This document shows, piece by piece, positions 41,693 to 49,864 of a stretch of DNA of 64,000 bases. The stretch covers positions 682,001 through 746,000 of the forward strand of contig CBDFFR010000012.1 of NCBI GenBank assembly GCA_965246845.1, written 5' to 3'. Position numbers and translations under genes: made by a program. The stretch comes from JBBRMW01 sp965246845 (GTDB taxonomy: Bacteria > Chloroflexota > Anaerolineae > Aggregatilineales > UBA2796). Below the pieces are notes generated by a model. It was given only the letters and a program-made list of their open reading frames with translations, ran no database searches and was not told the DNA's origin. Within the stretch, counting starts at the first letter, position 1. The number at the start of each line of letters is the position of its first letter.

Positions 41693-43897
41693 TCAGACGG
41701 ATTGGTGTTTCAAATGTGGCAGGTTGGCACGCTTGAGCAATACCGCATTGACCGCGACGATGATCGATGAACCCGACATTGCCAGCGCGCCGATCTCCGG
41801 TCGCAGGATGAGGCCAACGCCCGCGAATAAGCCCGCCGCAATCGGTATCGCGACCATGTTGTAGCCGACTGCCCACGCCAAATTCTGACGCATCTTGTTC
41901 AACGTCGCCCGGCTGAGTTCCACCGTACCCACCACATCGAACGGATCGCTCTTCATCAGCACGATGTCGGCAGTCTCCACCGCCACATCGGTCCCGGCTC
42001 CGATGGCGATCCCCACGTCTGCCTGTGCAAGGGCAGGCGCGTCGTTGATCCCGTCGCCAACCATCGCCACCTTCTTGCCCTGCGCTTGCAGTTCCTTGAC
42101 CTTGTTCGCCTTCTGATCGGGCAATACTTCGGCAAAGACGGTCGTGATACCGAGTTCAGCCGCGACTCGTTGCGCGGTGGCCGTGTTGTCGCCTGTCAGC
42201 ATGGCGACCTCGATGCCGAGTTTTTGAAGCGCCGCGACTGCATCCTTCGCGCCCGGACGGATTTGATCGGCGATGGCGAGCAACCCGGCAGGGCTGTTGT
42301 TGAGCGCGACATAGATCACTGTGCGGCCTGCGCCCGACAGGGAATCAGCTTGCGCGAACAGCGCATCGAAGGCGATCCCGCGATCCGTCATCAGCTTGCG
42401 ATTGCCGACCAGAACGGTCTGGTCGTTCACAGTCGCCTGCAAGCCATGCCCCGGAATCGAGTCGAAGGCCGCCGCTTTGGGGACATCCAGTTGCTTGGTT
42501 TGTGCCGCTTTGACGACCGCCTGTGCCAGCGGGTGTTCGCTGCCTGCTTCGGCAGAGGCTGTCAAGCGGAGCAGATCATCTTTGGTCACTGCTGGAACGG
42601 TCACGAGTTCGACCACTTCCGGTTCACCGCGCGTGAGCGTCCCCGTTTTGTCGAAGATCACCGCGTTGAGTCCCGCCGGGGCTTCGAGCGCTTCGGCGTT
42701 CTTGTAAAGGATGCCATTCTCCGCGCCCATCCCCGTCCCGACTGCAACCGCCGTCGGAGTCGCCAGACCAAGCGCATCCGGGCAGGTGATCACGACCACC
42801 GTAATGGCGAAAGTCAATGCAGTTATGATCGGCGCGTGCTGGATCACCGCCCAATAGCCGAAGGTGAGCAGGCCACCGATGATCGCCACCAACACCAGAT
42901 ATTGCGCCGCCTGATCTGCGAGGCGCTGCGCAGGCGCTTTCGAGTTTTGCGCCTCCTGAACCATCTTGACGATCTGGTTGACTGTCGTATCCGCGCCCAC
43001 GCGCGTCGCCTTTGCCTTGAATGATCCCGTGCCGTTGATCGTCGCGCCGATCACTGTATCGCCTGTTTTCTTGCTGACGGGTTGGCTCTCACCCGTGATC
43101 ATGCTTTCGTTGAGGCTGGACGTGCCTTCGACCACCTGTCCATCAATCGGCACGCGGTCGCCGGGGCGCACAACGAACACATCCCCGACCTTGACCTGAT
43201 CGGTCGGGATTTCGACTTCCTGACCATCGCGTTCAATGCGCGCAGTCGGCAGCGAGAGTTTAATCAGCTTTTCGATGGCGGCGTTCGTGCCGGAGCGAGA
43301 GCGCATCTCGATCCAGTGACCGAACAGGACGAACGTGGTCAGCATCGCCGCCGCTTCGTAGAATGTATCGGCTTTGAAGAAGAACGTCGCGCCGACGCTG
43401 AAAATATACGCTGTCAGGACACTGAGTGAAACGAGGACGCTCATGTTCAGGACGCGCATCTGCAAACCGTTTTTGGCTCCGACGAAGAACGGCCATGCAC
43501 CGTATAGCACAACGGGCGTGGCGAGAAGAAAGCCGAACACCGGGACGGACAACCCGAACGGCGGTGGAATCATCAAGCCGAACAACTCGGCGAGGTGTGA
43601 GGTGATGAAGATTGGAATGGTGAAGATCAGCGACACGAAGAAGCGGTTGCGCATGTCGTGCGCCATTTGGTTCGCCGACATCCCCGCGTGACCCATCATC
43701 GCGTGGGCATCCATGTCGTGACCACTGTGCCGATTTGTGCTGGAGTCTGCTGGCGTGGAAGGTCGATGTGCGGAGTGAGCGTCAATAGATTGCATCGTGG
43801 GCGTTGTTGGTATGTCGTGAGGTGCGTGTACATCGATTGTATGTTCGTCGTGCTGCATTTCCGCGTGATCTATGGCTGACTTCTGAATTTCTTTCAT
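41693..43897 (-). CDS. Heavy-metal P1B-type ATPase, CopB-like, with CPD motif
   Basis: A 734-aa exporter. The N-terminus is His/Met/Asp-rich (residues 1-75) with no HMA domain, as in CopB. Eight membrane helices are expected. The actuator has NESMITGESQPVSKK, the phosphorylation site is VIFDKTGTLTRGEPE, the nucleotide domain has GSEHPLAQAV, and the hinge MVGDGINDAPALAQADVG. The membrane metal site reads VVITCPDALGLATP: Cys-Pro-Asp instead of CPC (CopA) or CPH (CopB), so metal preference is uncertain. ATG 43897 has AGGGGG just upstream. It is the first gene of an operon with the sensor kinase. Confidence 0.9.
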   Translation of the reverse strand: MKEIQKSAIDHAEMQHDEHTIDVHAPHDIPTTPTMQSIDAHSAHRPSTPADSSTNRHSGHDMDAHAMMGHAGMSANQMAHDMRNRFFVSLIFTIPIFITSHLAELFGLMIPPPFGLSVPVFGFLLATPVVLYGAWPFFVGAKNGLQMRVLNMSVLVSLSVLTAYIFSVGATFFFKADTFYEAAAMLTTFVLFGHWIEMRSRSGTNAAIEKLIKLSLPTARIERDGQEVEIPTDQVKVGDVFVVRPGDRVPIDGQVVEGTSSLNESMITGESQPVSKKTGDTVIGATINGTGSFKAKATRVGADTTVNQIVKMVQEAQNSKAPAQRLADQAAQYLVLVAIIGGLLTFGYWAVIQHAPIITALTFAITVVVITCPDALGLATPTAVAVGTGMGAENGILYKNAEALEAPAGLNAVIFDKTGTLTRGEPEVVELVTVPAVTKDDLLRLTASAEAGSEHPLAQAVVKAAQTKQLDVPKAAAFDSIPGHGLQATVNDQTVLVGNRKLMTDRGIAFDALFAQADSLSGAGRTVIYVALNNSPAGLLAIADQIRPGAKDAVAALQKLGIEVAMLTGDNTATAQRVAAELGITTVFAEVLPDQKANKVKELQAQGKKVAMVGDGINDAPALAQADVGIAIGAGTDVAVETADIVLMKSDPFDVVGTVELSRATLNKMRQNLAWAVGYNMVAIPIAAGLFAGVGLILRPEIGALAMSGSSIIVAVNAVLLKRANLPHLKHQSV

Positions 43898-43966
43898 TTT
43901 TGCCCCCTGATAGCACCAAGACTCAGACCTGATCATATAGTATCGTCTTCACTGAAAGCGATAGAT

Positions 43967-43984
43967 ATACGCCAAATGACGTAT
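43967..43984. promoter_or_regulatory. Palindromic operator between copB and csoR
   Basis: ATACGCCAAATGACGTAT is an 18-bp dyad with only one mismatched pair plus the centre. On the minus strand its end is 22 bases before GATACT (43939-43944), a -10 candidate for copB. On the plus strand its other end is 22 bases before TATTCT (44007-44012), a -10 candidate for csoR. The same motif and spacing occur before the DUF305-response regulator operon. Confidence 0.65.
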
Positions 43985-44020
43985 TGTAAGAGTTCGCCAG
44001 AGGGTGTATTCTATGTAGTA

Positions 44021-44045
44021 TATCCCACCCCACAGGGGGTAGGGT
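44021..44045. promoter_or_regulatory. Candidate CsoR operator
   Basis: The GC-rich imperfect dyad CCCACCCC-ACA-GGGGGTAGGG lies just downstream of the predicted csoR -10 box and 17 bases before the csoR start. Known CsoR boxes contain facing runs of C and G of this type. Its position over the transcription start fits copper-relieved autorepression. Confidence 0.6.
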
Positions 44046-44061
44046 GTGAGGAACAGTAACA

Positions 44062-44337
44062 GTGACGGATAAAGAGAGAGTCGCGCTGGTTAATCGACTG
44101 AAAAGCGTCGCGGGGCATGTAAGCGCGGTGGCGCGCATGGTCGAAGAAGACCAATATTGCATCGACATCATCAAGCAAATTCAGGCGACAGAAGCCGCAC
44201 TCTCGAAGGTCAGTCAGCTTATTCTGGACGATCACCTGCATACGTGTGTCATTACTGCAATTCAGGGTGATGACCAGCAAGAGCGCGAACGTGTCCTATC
44301 CGAAATCAGCGAAGTGTTCGCTGTGAAGAATGCCTAG
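44062..44337 (+). CDS. csoR: Copper-sensing repressor CsoR (DUF156)
   Basis: A 91-aa all-helical repressor. The Cu(I) ligands are seen as Cys in EEDQYCIDIIKQI and His-x3-Cys in LDDHLHTCVITA, the C-H-C set of true CsoR; the FrmR/RcnR pattern differs. It heads the csoR-copZ-copA run on the plus strand. The start is GTG. A CsoR-box-like dyad lies directly upstream. Confidence 0.9.
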   Translation: MTDKERVALVNRLKSVAGHVSAVARMVEEDQYCIDIIKQIQATEAALSKVSQLILDDHLHTCVITAIQGDDQQERERVLSEISEVFAVKNA

Positions 44338-44352
44338 AGGAGTCGAATAATC

Positions 44353-44571
44353 ATGGAAGAGAAAACTTTCAACGTCCCCAACATCGGTTGTGATGGTTGT
44401 GTGCGCAGCGTCAAGAACGCTGTGAACGATGTCCCCGGCGCGGAATTTGTCACGGGTGATGAGACTACGAAAGTCGTCACTGTGAAATGGCAAGCGCCCG
44501 CGAACTGGACACAGATCGCCGAAGCACTCAAGGAAATCGACTACGCCCCGGCGGAACTCGTCAATCCGTAG
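44353..44571 (+). CDS. copZ: Copper chaperone CopZ-like HMA protein
   Basis: A 72-aa heavy-metal-associated domain, ferredoxin-like fold. The metal site is PNIGCDGCVRSVKNAV (C-x-x-C with Gly where most have Met before it). It follows csoR by 15 bases, with AGGAG ten bases before the ATG, and precedes copA, to which it presumably delivers Cu(I) in the cytoplasm. Confidence 0.85.
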   Translation: MEEKTFNVPNIGCDGCVRSVKNAVNDVPGAEFVTGDETTKVVTVKWQAPANWTQIAEALKEIDYAPAELVNP

Positions 44572-44668
44572 CGACTGCACCGCTTCGTGCGCAAATTTTT
44601 CCGCAGCCCTGCACGCCAGCAATCCTTGCTGTAGTTGTGGGGCTGCATAGTATACAGAAGGTGGACCT

Positions 44669-46963
44669 ATGACGGTTCAAGCACAAAAACAATCACAGGT
44701 CGAGGTTTTGCCGATTATTGGTATGACCTGCGCCAACTGTGCCGCGACCATCGAGCGGCAGGTGCGCAAACTCCCCGGCATCGAGGCGGCCAACGTCAAC
44801 CTTGCCAATGAGCGCCTAAGCGTGAGCTATGACAGCGTTGCCCTGAGTCGGGACGCGATCATCGCGCGCGTCCGTAAGGCGGGCTACGATGTCCCCGAAA
44901 TTGTGGCGGGCGAAGACATGGAAGATGCCGAAGCCAAAGCCCGCGCGATGGATATTGCCCATCAGGAAAGGCGTCTGCTCGTTGGTGCAATCTTCACGAT
45001 TCCGCTGTTCCTCTTGAGCATGAGTCGTGACATCGGCTTGCTTGGCGAATGGGCATTCCAGCCTTGGGTCAACTACCTGTTCTGGGCGCTGGCAACTCCG
45101 GTGCAGTTCTACGTCGGCTGGGATTACTATGTGAGTGCCTATCGAGCATTACGCGCCCGCAGCCCGAACATGGATGTGCTGGTTGCGCTCGGCTCATCCG
45201 TCGCCTATTTTTACAGCGTCTTTGTCACGCTCGGCGTGCTGACAACAACCTCCGCTGCTGGCAACATGGCCGGGATGACGATGCCGAATCACGTCTATTT
45301 CGAGATCGCCGCCGTCGTGATCACCCTGATCGTCCTCGGCAAGCTGCTCGAAGTTCGCGCGAAGGGACACACCAGCGAAGCGATTAAGAAGCTAATCGGG
45401 ATGCGCGCCAAAACTGCGCGGGTCGTTCGTGGTGGGGTCGAGATCGATCTGCCGATTGAGCAGGTCATTTTTGGCGATGTGGTGATTGTGCGTCCGGGCG
45501 AGAAAATCCCGGTGGATGGCACGATTACCGAAGGCGCAACCACAATTGACCAGAGCATGATCACGGGCGAATCCTTTCCGGTAAGCCGCACCGTCGGCGA
45601 AGAGGTGATCGGCGCGACGCTCAACAAACAGGGCATGTTCAGGTTCAAGGCTACGCGCGTCGGCAAAGAGACGGCACTAGCGCAGATTATCCGATTGGTA
45701 GAGCAGGCGCAAGGCTCCAAAGCGCCGATTCAAAAGCTGGTCGATCAGGTCGCGGCAGTGTTCGTCCCATTCGTAATCGGCGTCGCAGCGTTGACCTTCA
45801 TTCTCTGGATCGCCAGCGGTGCGGACTTTACGACGAGCCTGATCCGGCTGGTGGCGGTACTGGTCATCGCCTGCCCATGCGCGATGGGCTTGGCAACGCC
45901 GACCGCGATCATGGTCGGTGTCGGCAAGGGCGCGGAGAACGGCATCCTGTTCAAGAACAGCGCTGCGCTTCAACAAGCGCTCAAGATCAAGGCGGTGGTG
46001 CTGGACAAGACCGGGACGGTCACGCGCGGCGAACCCATCGTCACGGATATTGTCCTCAGTCCGAGCTGGACAGAAGGCCGGGATCGGCTGCTCACGCTGG
46101 CAGGTAGTGCCGAACGCGGTAGCGAACACCCGCTTGGTACGGCAGTCGTCAAAGCGGCAAAAGAAGCCGGGTTCACGCTGCTCGACCCCGGCCAGTTTCA
46201 GGCAATCGAAGGTCGTGGTCTGCGCGCTGTCGTGGATGGTCAAACCGTCCTGATTGGCAATCTCAAATTGATGCTCAACCTCGGCATAAAGACAGCAGAT
46301 TTAGATAGCGAGGCCGCGCGCCTGCAATCCGAGGCCAAAACGACGATGTGGATTGCGGTGAATGAACAGGTCGCAGGCGTGATTGCCGTTGCGGATACGG
46401 TCAAAGAGGGATCGGCAGAGGCGATCCAGGCGATGCACGCGCTCGGGTTGCAGGTGATCATGCTTACCGGAGACAATCAAGCGACCGCGAACGCGATTGC
46501 CAAACAGGTCGGCATCGACCGCGTGTTGGCCGAAGTTATGCCTGCCGACAAAGCAAACGTGATCAGGCAATTACAGAGTGAAGGGCTGATCGTCGCGATG
46601 GTCGGTGATGGTATCAACGACTCACCCGCGCTGGCACAGGCAGATGTCGGCATGGCAATCGGCACAGGCACAGATATTGCCATCGAAGCCGCCGACGTGA
46701 CGCTGATGAGTGGCGATCTGCGCGGCGTCCCGCGTGCTATTCGTGTTTCACGCTTGACAATGAACGTGATCCGGCAAAACCTGGGGTGGGCGTTTGGCTA
46801 CAACGTGGCGCTCATTCCGATTGCCGCAGGCGTCCTCGCGACGGTGGCGTGGATCCCGGATGCGCTCCGTCAGCTTAACCCGATGATCGCGGCGCTGGCG
46901 ATGGCCTTCTCGTCGGTTTCGGTCGTCTCGAACTCTTTGCGCCTGAAAGGCGGCAAGGTTTAA
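44669..46963 (+). CDS. copA: Cu(I)-exporting P1B-type ATPase
   Basis: A 764-aa copper exporter with one N-terminal HMA domain (PIIGMTCANCAATIERQVRK). Its actuator is DQSMITGESFPVSR, the membrane ligand motif VIACPCAMGLATP, the phosphorylation site VLDKTGTVTRGEP, the nucleotide domain GSEHPLGTAVVKAA, and the hinge MVGDGINDSPALAQADVG. The CPC motif defines the P1B-1 Cu(I) group. AAGGTGG lies four bases before the ATG. It completes csoR-copZ-copA. Confidence 0.95.
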   Translation: MTVQAQKQSQVEVLPIIGMTCANCAATIERQVRKLPGIEAANVNLANERLSVSYDSVALSRDAIIARVRKAGYDVPEIVAGEDMEDAEAKARAMDIAHQERRLLVGAIFTIPLFLLSMSRDIGLLGEWAFQPWVNYLFWALATPVQFYVGWDYYVSAYRALRARSPNMDVLVALGSSVAYFYSVFVTLGVLTTTSAAGNMAGMTMPNHVYFEIAAVVITLIVLGKLLEVRAKGHTSEAIKKLIGMRAKTARVVRGGVEIDLPIEQVIFGDVVIVRPGEKIPVDGTITEGATTIDQSMITGESFPVSRTVGEEVIGATLNKQGMFRFKATRVGKETALAQIIRLVEQAQGSKAPIQKLVDQVAAVFVPFVIGVAALTFILWIASGADFTTSLIRLVAVLVIACPCAMGLATPTAIMVGVGKGAENGILFKNSAALQQALKIKAVVLDKTGTVTRGEPIVTDIVLSPSWTEGRDRLLTLAGSAERGSEHPLGTAVVKAAKEAGFTLLDPGQFQAIEGRGLRAVVDGQTVLIGNLKLMLNLGIKTADLDSEAARLQSEAKTTMWIAVNEQVAGVIAVADTVKEGSAEAIQAMHALGLQVIMLTGDNQATANAIAKQVGIDRVLAEVMPADKANVIRQLQSEGLIVAMVGDGINDSPALAQADVGMAIGTGTDIAIEAADVTLMSGDLRGVPRAIRVSRLTMNVIRQNLGWAFGYNVALIPIAAGVLATVAWIPDALRQLNPMIAALAMAFSSVSVVSNSLRLKGGKV

Positions 46964-47007
46964 CATGCCGTCCTGAGTTAGTATCGGGTCGAGTCGTGCT
47001 TTTCAGT

Positions 47008-47400
47008 TCACAAAGTCGTAGTACCAAACACATCTGAGACGGGGTTCGTATCGAGGAAGGCCTCGAGCGGCAGCAATTGCGCCGCAAACTGCGCTGCGAA
47101 GGCTGGATCGAGTGCGCGGTCCCAACCGGAAAGCAAAATGTAATCGGGGAAAAGCGCGGCGCAGTACGCAGCTAAATCCGCGTAATATTCGACAGTGGTA
47201 CGGCCTGTGAGCGCATACCAATCGAATGGATGAAACAGGGTCGGGATGCCGCGATCTTCGGCGCGGTCCTGCACCCGCGCGCCGCGCTGATCGGTCACGA
47301 CGAGCAGGACTTGCGCGAAGCCACGTCGTGCAGCGAGCAGCGTCAGGAGCCGCTCGAAGCCGCTCCCGTGATCGCTCGCCAGCAGTACGAGGCGCAGCAC
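47008..47400 (-). CDS. Short formyltransferase-like (PurN N-terminal-like) protein, probably truncated
   Basis: A 130-aa product. The Rossmann-like half resembles glycinamide ribonucleotide formyltransferase: LVLLASDHGSGFERLLTLL, VLLVVTDQRGARVQDRAEDR, GIPTLFHPFDWY and PDYILLSGWDRALDPAFAAQ. The catalytic second half (N-x-H-P-S-L-L-P and the D-x-G motif) is missing; after residue 110 the similarity ends and a stop follows. It starts with GTG, three bases after the infA stop. A truncated, possibly inactive gene is most likely. Confidence 0.5.
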   Translation of the reverse strand: MLRLVLLASDHGSGFERLLTLLAARRGFAQVLLVVTDQRGARVQDRAEDRGIPTLFHPFDWYALTGRTTVEYYADLAAYCAALFPDYILLSGWDRALDPAFAAQFAAQLLPLEAFLDTNPVSDVFGTTTL

Positions 47401-47403
47401 GGC

Positions 47404-47670
47404 TTAACCGCCGAACGCCTCATCATCACCACTGCCACCGCCACCGCGACGGAAGCGATAGGTGATCCGGCCACGCTTAAGATCGTATTCACTCAATTCG
47501 ACGCGCACGCGGTCGCCGAGCAGGATGCGGATGTAATACTTGCGCATCTTGCCGGAAAGGTAGGCCAACACTTCATGGTCGGTATCGGCCAGCTTGACGC
47601 GGAAAGTGGCATTCGGGAGCGCTTCGATGACGGTCCCTTCAACTTCGATTTTAGTCTGTTCTTTGGGCAA
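47404..47670 (-). CDS. infA: Translation initiation factor IF-1
   Basis: An OB-fold initiation factor, 88 aa with a Gly-rich C-terminal extension (RRGGGGSGDDEAFGG) beyond the usual 72. The core reads KIEVEGTVIEALPNATFRVK, then GKMRKYYIRILLGDRVRVEL and DLKRGRITYRFR. The start is TTG with AAAGGA eight bases upstream. It lies downstream of rpsU, separated by a terminator. Confidence 0.93.
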   Translation of the reverse strand: MPKEQTKIEVEGTVIEALPNATFRVKLADTDHEVLAYLSGKMRKYYIRILLGDRVRVELSEYDLKRGRITYRFRRGGGGSGDDEAFGG

Positions 47671-47696
47671 TTGCAGGTTCCTTTAGCGGTTCACGG

Positions 47697-47726
47697 AAAA
47701 AGGGGCAGCGTATTCACGCCTGCCCC
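47697..47726 (-). terminator. Rho-independent terminator between rpsU and infA
   Basis: On the minus strand GGGGCAG (47720-47726) pairs with CTGCCCC (47702-47708), extended by three further pairs, and a five-T run (47697-47701) follows. It begins about 30 bases after the rpsU stop, so infA may need its own promoter or read-through. Confidence 0.75.
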
Positions 47727-47757
47727 AAATCGACAATGTTTCGGTCTGACCGTCCGC

Positions 47758-47964
47758 CTACTTCGAGGCGGGCGTGCGGGTCAGTTGCTTTTTGCGGGCG
47801 CGGCGAATGGCCTTCTTTTTCTGGATGCGGCGCATTTCGCTCTTGCTGACGTGCCAGCGCTTACGCCGGACCGTGCTGAGGATGCCGCTCTTCGCTACGG
47901 ATTTGCGGAAGCGCTTCAAAAGCTGCTCCTGCGATTCGTTCGGACGCAGTGTTACGGTTGCCAT
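47758..47964 (-). CDS. rpsU: 30S ribosomal protein S21
   Basis: A 68-aa basic ribosomal protein. It opens TVTLRPNESQEQLLKRFRKS, and its C-terminal half is Lys/Arg-rich (VSKSEMRRIQKKKAIRRARK). ATG 47964 has AGGGGGTG nine bases upstream and is chosen over a GTG four codons earlier. Confidence 0.92.
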   Translation of the reverse strand: MATVTLRPNESQEQLLKRFRKSVAKSGILSTVRRKRWHVSKSEMRRIQKKKAIRRARKKQLTRTPASK

Positions 47965-48020
47965 TTGCTTTTTCACCCCCTTTGCATGTCGGATTTATCG
48001 CGCGTGCGCGACAGTGTGGG

Positions 48021-49223
48021 TCAAGCAGTCGCTTCGACCAGTTCCGATTCTACTTCGCTCTCCGGCTTTTGACCAGAGCCAGGCGGGACGACGGTGAGGA
48101 TTGTGCCATATTCGGCGGTCCACGCTTCGCGCTCGCCGTCGCTCACGTCCTTGAGGCTGAGGCCGAGTCGCTGGCGGTGCGCTTCGATGGTGATGATCCG
48201 CATCAGCAGGTGCTGGCCTTCCTGCAAAACGGTGGTCGGGTCATCGGGCGGCGGTTCGGCCATCTGCGAGGTGTGCAGCAGCGCCTCGATCCCCGGCTTG
48301 AGGCTCACGAACGCGCCGAACTGCGCGACGCGGCTCACTTCGCCTTCGATCAACTGGCCGACATGGTACAGATCGTCCACCTGTTCCCAGGGATTCTTTT
48401 GCAGCCGCTTCAGGCTCAGGCCGATGCGCTTGCCATCCTGATCGAGCCGCAAAACGTAGACTTCGACTTCATCTCCGACGGCCAGCACTTCCTTCGGATG
48501 CTTGACGCGATACCAGGCCAGTTCGCTGATGTGGATCAGGCCATCCGCGCCGCCGAGGTCCACGAATGCGCCGAAGTCGCGCAAGCCGCTGACCACACCG
48601 CGCCGGATTTCGCCTTCCTTCAACTCGCCGAGCAGCAGTTCCTTGCGCGAGTCGCGGCGTCCGCGCTGCGCGTCACGCTGGCTGAGGACCAGACGGCGGC
48701 GCTTGCGGTTGACTTCGATCACCTTCACCGCGACCGTCTTGCCGACGAGGTTGACCATATGATCCCTGCGGTCGTTCTCGTTCAGGCCGCGCGGCAGGTC
48801 CATCACATGGCTTGCCGGGACGAACCCGCGCAGGTTGCCGAAGGGGATGATCAGGCCGCCCCGGTTGGCATCCTGAACGATGCCCTCCCAGACTTCGGCA
48901 TTGGTCATCAAGACTTCGGCTTTTTCCCAATCCTCGCTCTGGCGCGCCTGCGAGACGGACGCGATCAGATTGCCGTCCTGATCCTCAAGGTGCAGGATCA
49001 TCACCGCGATCTCCTCGCCGACGTGGAAGACACGGCCTTCCATGCGCTCCATATCGGTGCGTGCGATGACCGCATCGCGCTTCATCCCCAGATCGACGAT
49101 CATCCCCTGGCTATCAAGGGCGACGACGACGCCATTCACGATGTCGCCGCGCTCCGCCGGTTCCGTTTCAAACGACGCTTCCAGCATCGCCATGAAGTCC
49201 ATTTCGGGACTAATAGGTGACAT
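48021..49223 (-). CDS. rpsA: Ribosomal protein S1-like protein, four S1 domains
   Basis: A 400-aa RNA-binding protein with four S1 domains, at about residues 25-95 (GDIVNGVVVALDSQGMIVDL), 110-185 (GIVQDANRGGLIIPFGNLRG), 205-280 (GVVSGLRDFGAFVDLGGADG) and 295-370 (GEVSRVAQFGAFVSLKPGIE). The tail is acidic. Four-domain S1 proteins are usual outside Proteobacteria. ATG 49223 has GGGGGG four bases before it; the 76-residue upstream extension of the frame is rejected. A near-consensus promoter lies upstream. Confidence 0.9.
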   Translation of the reverse strand: MSPISPEMDFMAMLEASFETEPAERGDIVNGVVVALDSQGMIVDLGMKRDAVIARTDMERMEGRVFHVGEEIAVMILHLEDQDGNLIASVSQARQSEDWEKAEVLMTNAEVWEGIVQDANRGGLIIPFGNLRGFVPASHVMDLPRGLNENDRRDHMVNLVGKTVAVKVIEVNRKRRRLVLSQRDAQRGRRDSRKELLLGELKEGEIRRGVVSGLRDFGAFVDLGGADGLIHISELAWYRVKHPKEVLAVGDEVEVYVLRLDQDGKRIGLSLKRLQKNPWEQVDDLYHVGQLIEGEVSRVAQFGAFVSLKPGIEALLHTSQMAEPPPDDPTTVLQEGQHLLMRIITIEAHRQRLGLSLKDVSDGEREAWTAEYGTILTVVPPGSGQKPESEVESELVEATA

Positions 49224-49344
49224 GAGACCCCCCGTACCCAAATTTCGTACCTGCCCGGCGCTATCCAAAATAAAGCGGCTCGCCATAATGCTGGCCGCGC
49301 CGCAGTCTTCGATGGAGTGCGATTGACGGATACGATTGCGGTGC

Positions 49345-49373
49345 ATTGTAGCGGGGTGCATTTTTTTTGTCAA
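49345..49373 (-). promoter_or_regulatory. Promoter of rpsA
   Basis: On the minus strand a perfect TTGACA (49368-49373) is followed after 17 bases by TACAAT (49345-49350). This is the strongest sigma70-type promoter I see in the window, suiting a ribosomal protein gene. It leaves a 5' leader of about 115 bases before the rpsA ATG. Confidence 0.8.
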
Positions 49374-49474
49374 ACGGGCTTGAATATCGCAATAGTAACG
49401 GCTTCGTAACGCCCAAACCGGGAATGCCGTGTTATGGTTTAGGTGGCGCAATTTCCGTCGCCAGAAGGGTAGCC

Positions 49475-49852
49475 ATGTCTATTCAGATTGTCCTCGTTGA
49501 TGATCACGATTCGGTCCGGCGCAGTCTGCGCGCTTTTCTGCGGACAGTCCCGGATATGCTGCTCGTCGGTGAAGCCGCCAACGGAACCGACGCGATCAAA
49601 ATCGTCGCGGAAAAGCAGCCGGATGTCGTGCTGATGGACCTGATGATGCCGCGTATGGATGGGGTCGAAGCCACCCGCGAAATCCGCGCGCGCTTCCCCA
49701 ACATCCGCGTGCTGGTCCTGACCAGCGTGCTGGATACGCAGGTGGTGCAAGCGGCGCTGGATGCGGGAGCCGACGAAGCGCTGCCCAAAGCGGTGACAAT
49801 CGATGTAATAGCCGACGCGATCCGCAGGCTGGCCGCCCTGCGTCATGCGTGA
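49475..49852 (+). CDS. Stand-alone response regulator receiver protein
   Basis: A 125-aa CheY-like domain with no output domain: acidic pair in IVLVDDHDSVRRSLRAFL, phospho-Asp in VVLMDLMMPRMDGVEA, Thr/Ser in VLVLTSVLD, and Lys in EALPKAVTIDV. ATG 49475 has AAGGG upstream. It is followed 12 bases later by the threonine synthase-receiver fusion and then by a receiver-kinase gene, so three receiver domains are encoded in a row. Confidence 0.88.
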   Translation: MSIQIVLVDDHDSVRRSLRAFLRTVPDMLLVGEAANGTDAIKIVAEKQPDVVLMDLMMPRMDGVEATREIRARFPNIRVLVLTSVLDTQVVQAALDAGADEALPKAVTIDVIADAIRRLAALRHA

Positions 49853-49864
49853 CCCTCAACAACG

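Noticed and set aside
46875..47087. Possible continuation of the PurN-like gene in another frame
   Set aside because: The alternative frame after the similarity break shows no formyltransferase motifs, so a simple frameshift does not explain the truncation.
49224..49344. The 115-base rpsA leader considered as a riboswitch or autoregulatory structure
   Set aside because: I could not find a convincing long helix by eye; S1 autoregulation is possible but not supported by visible structure.
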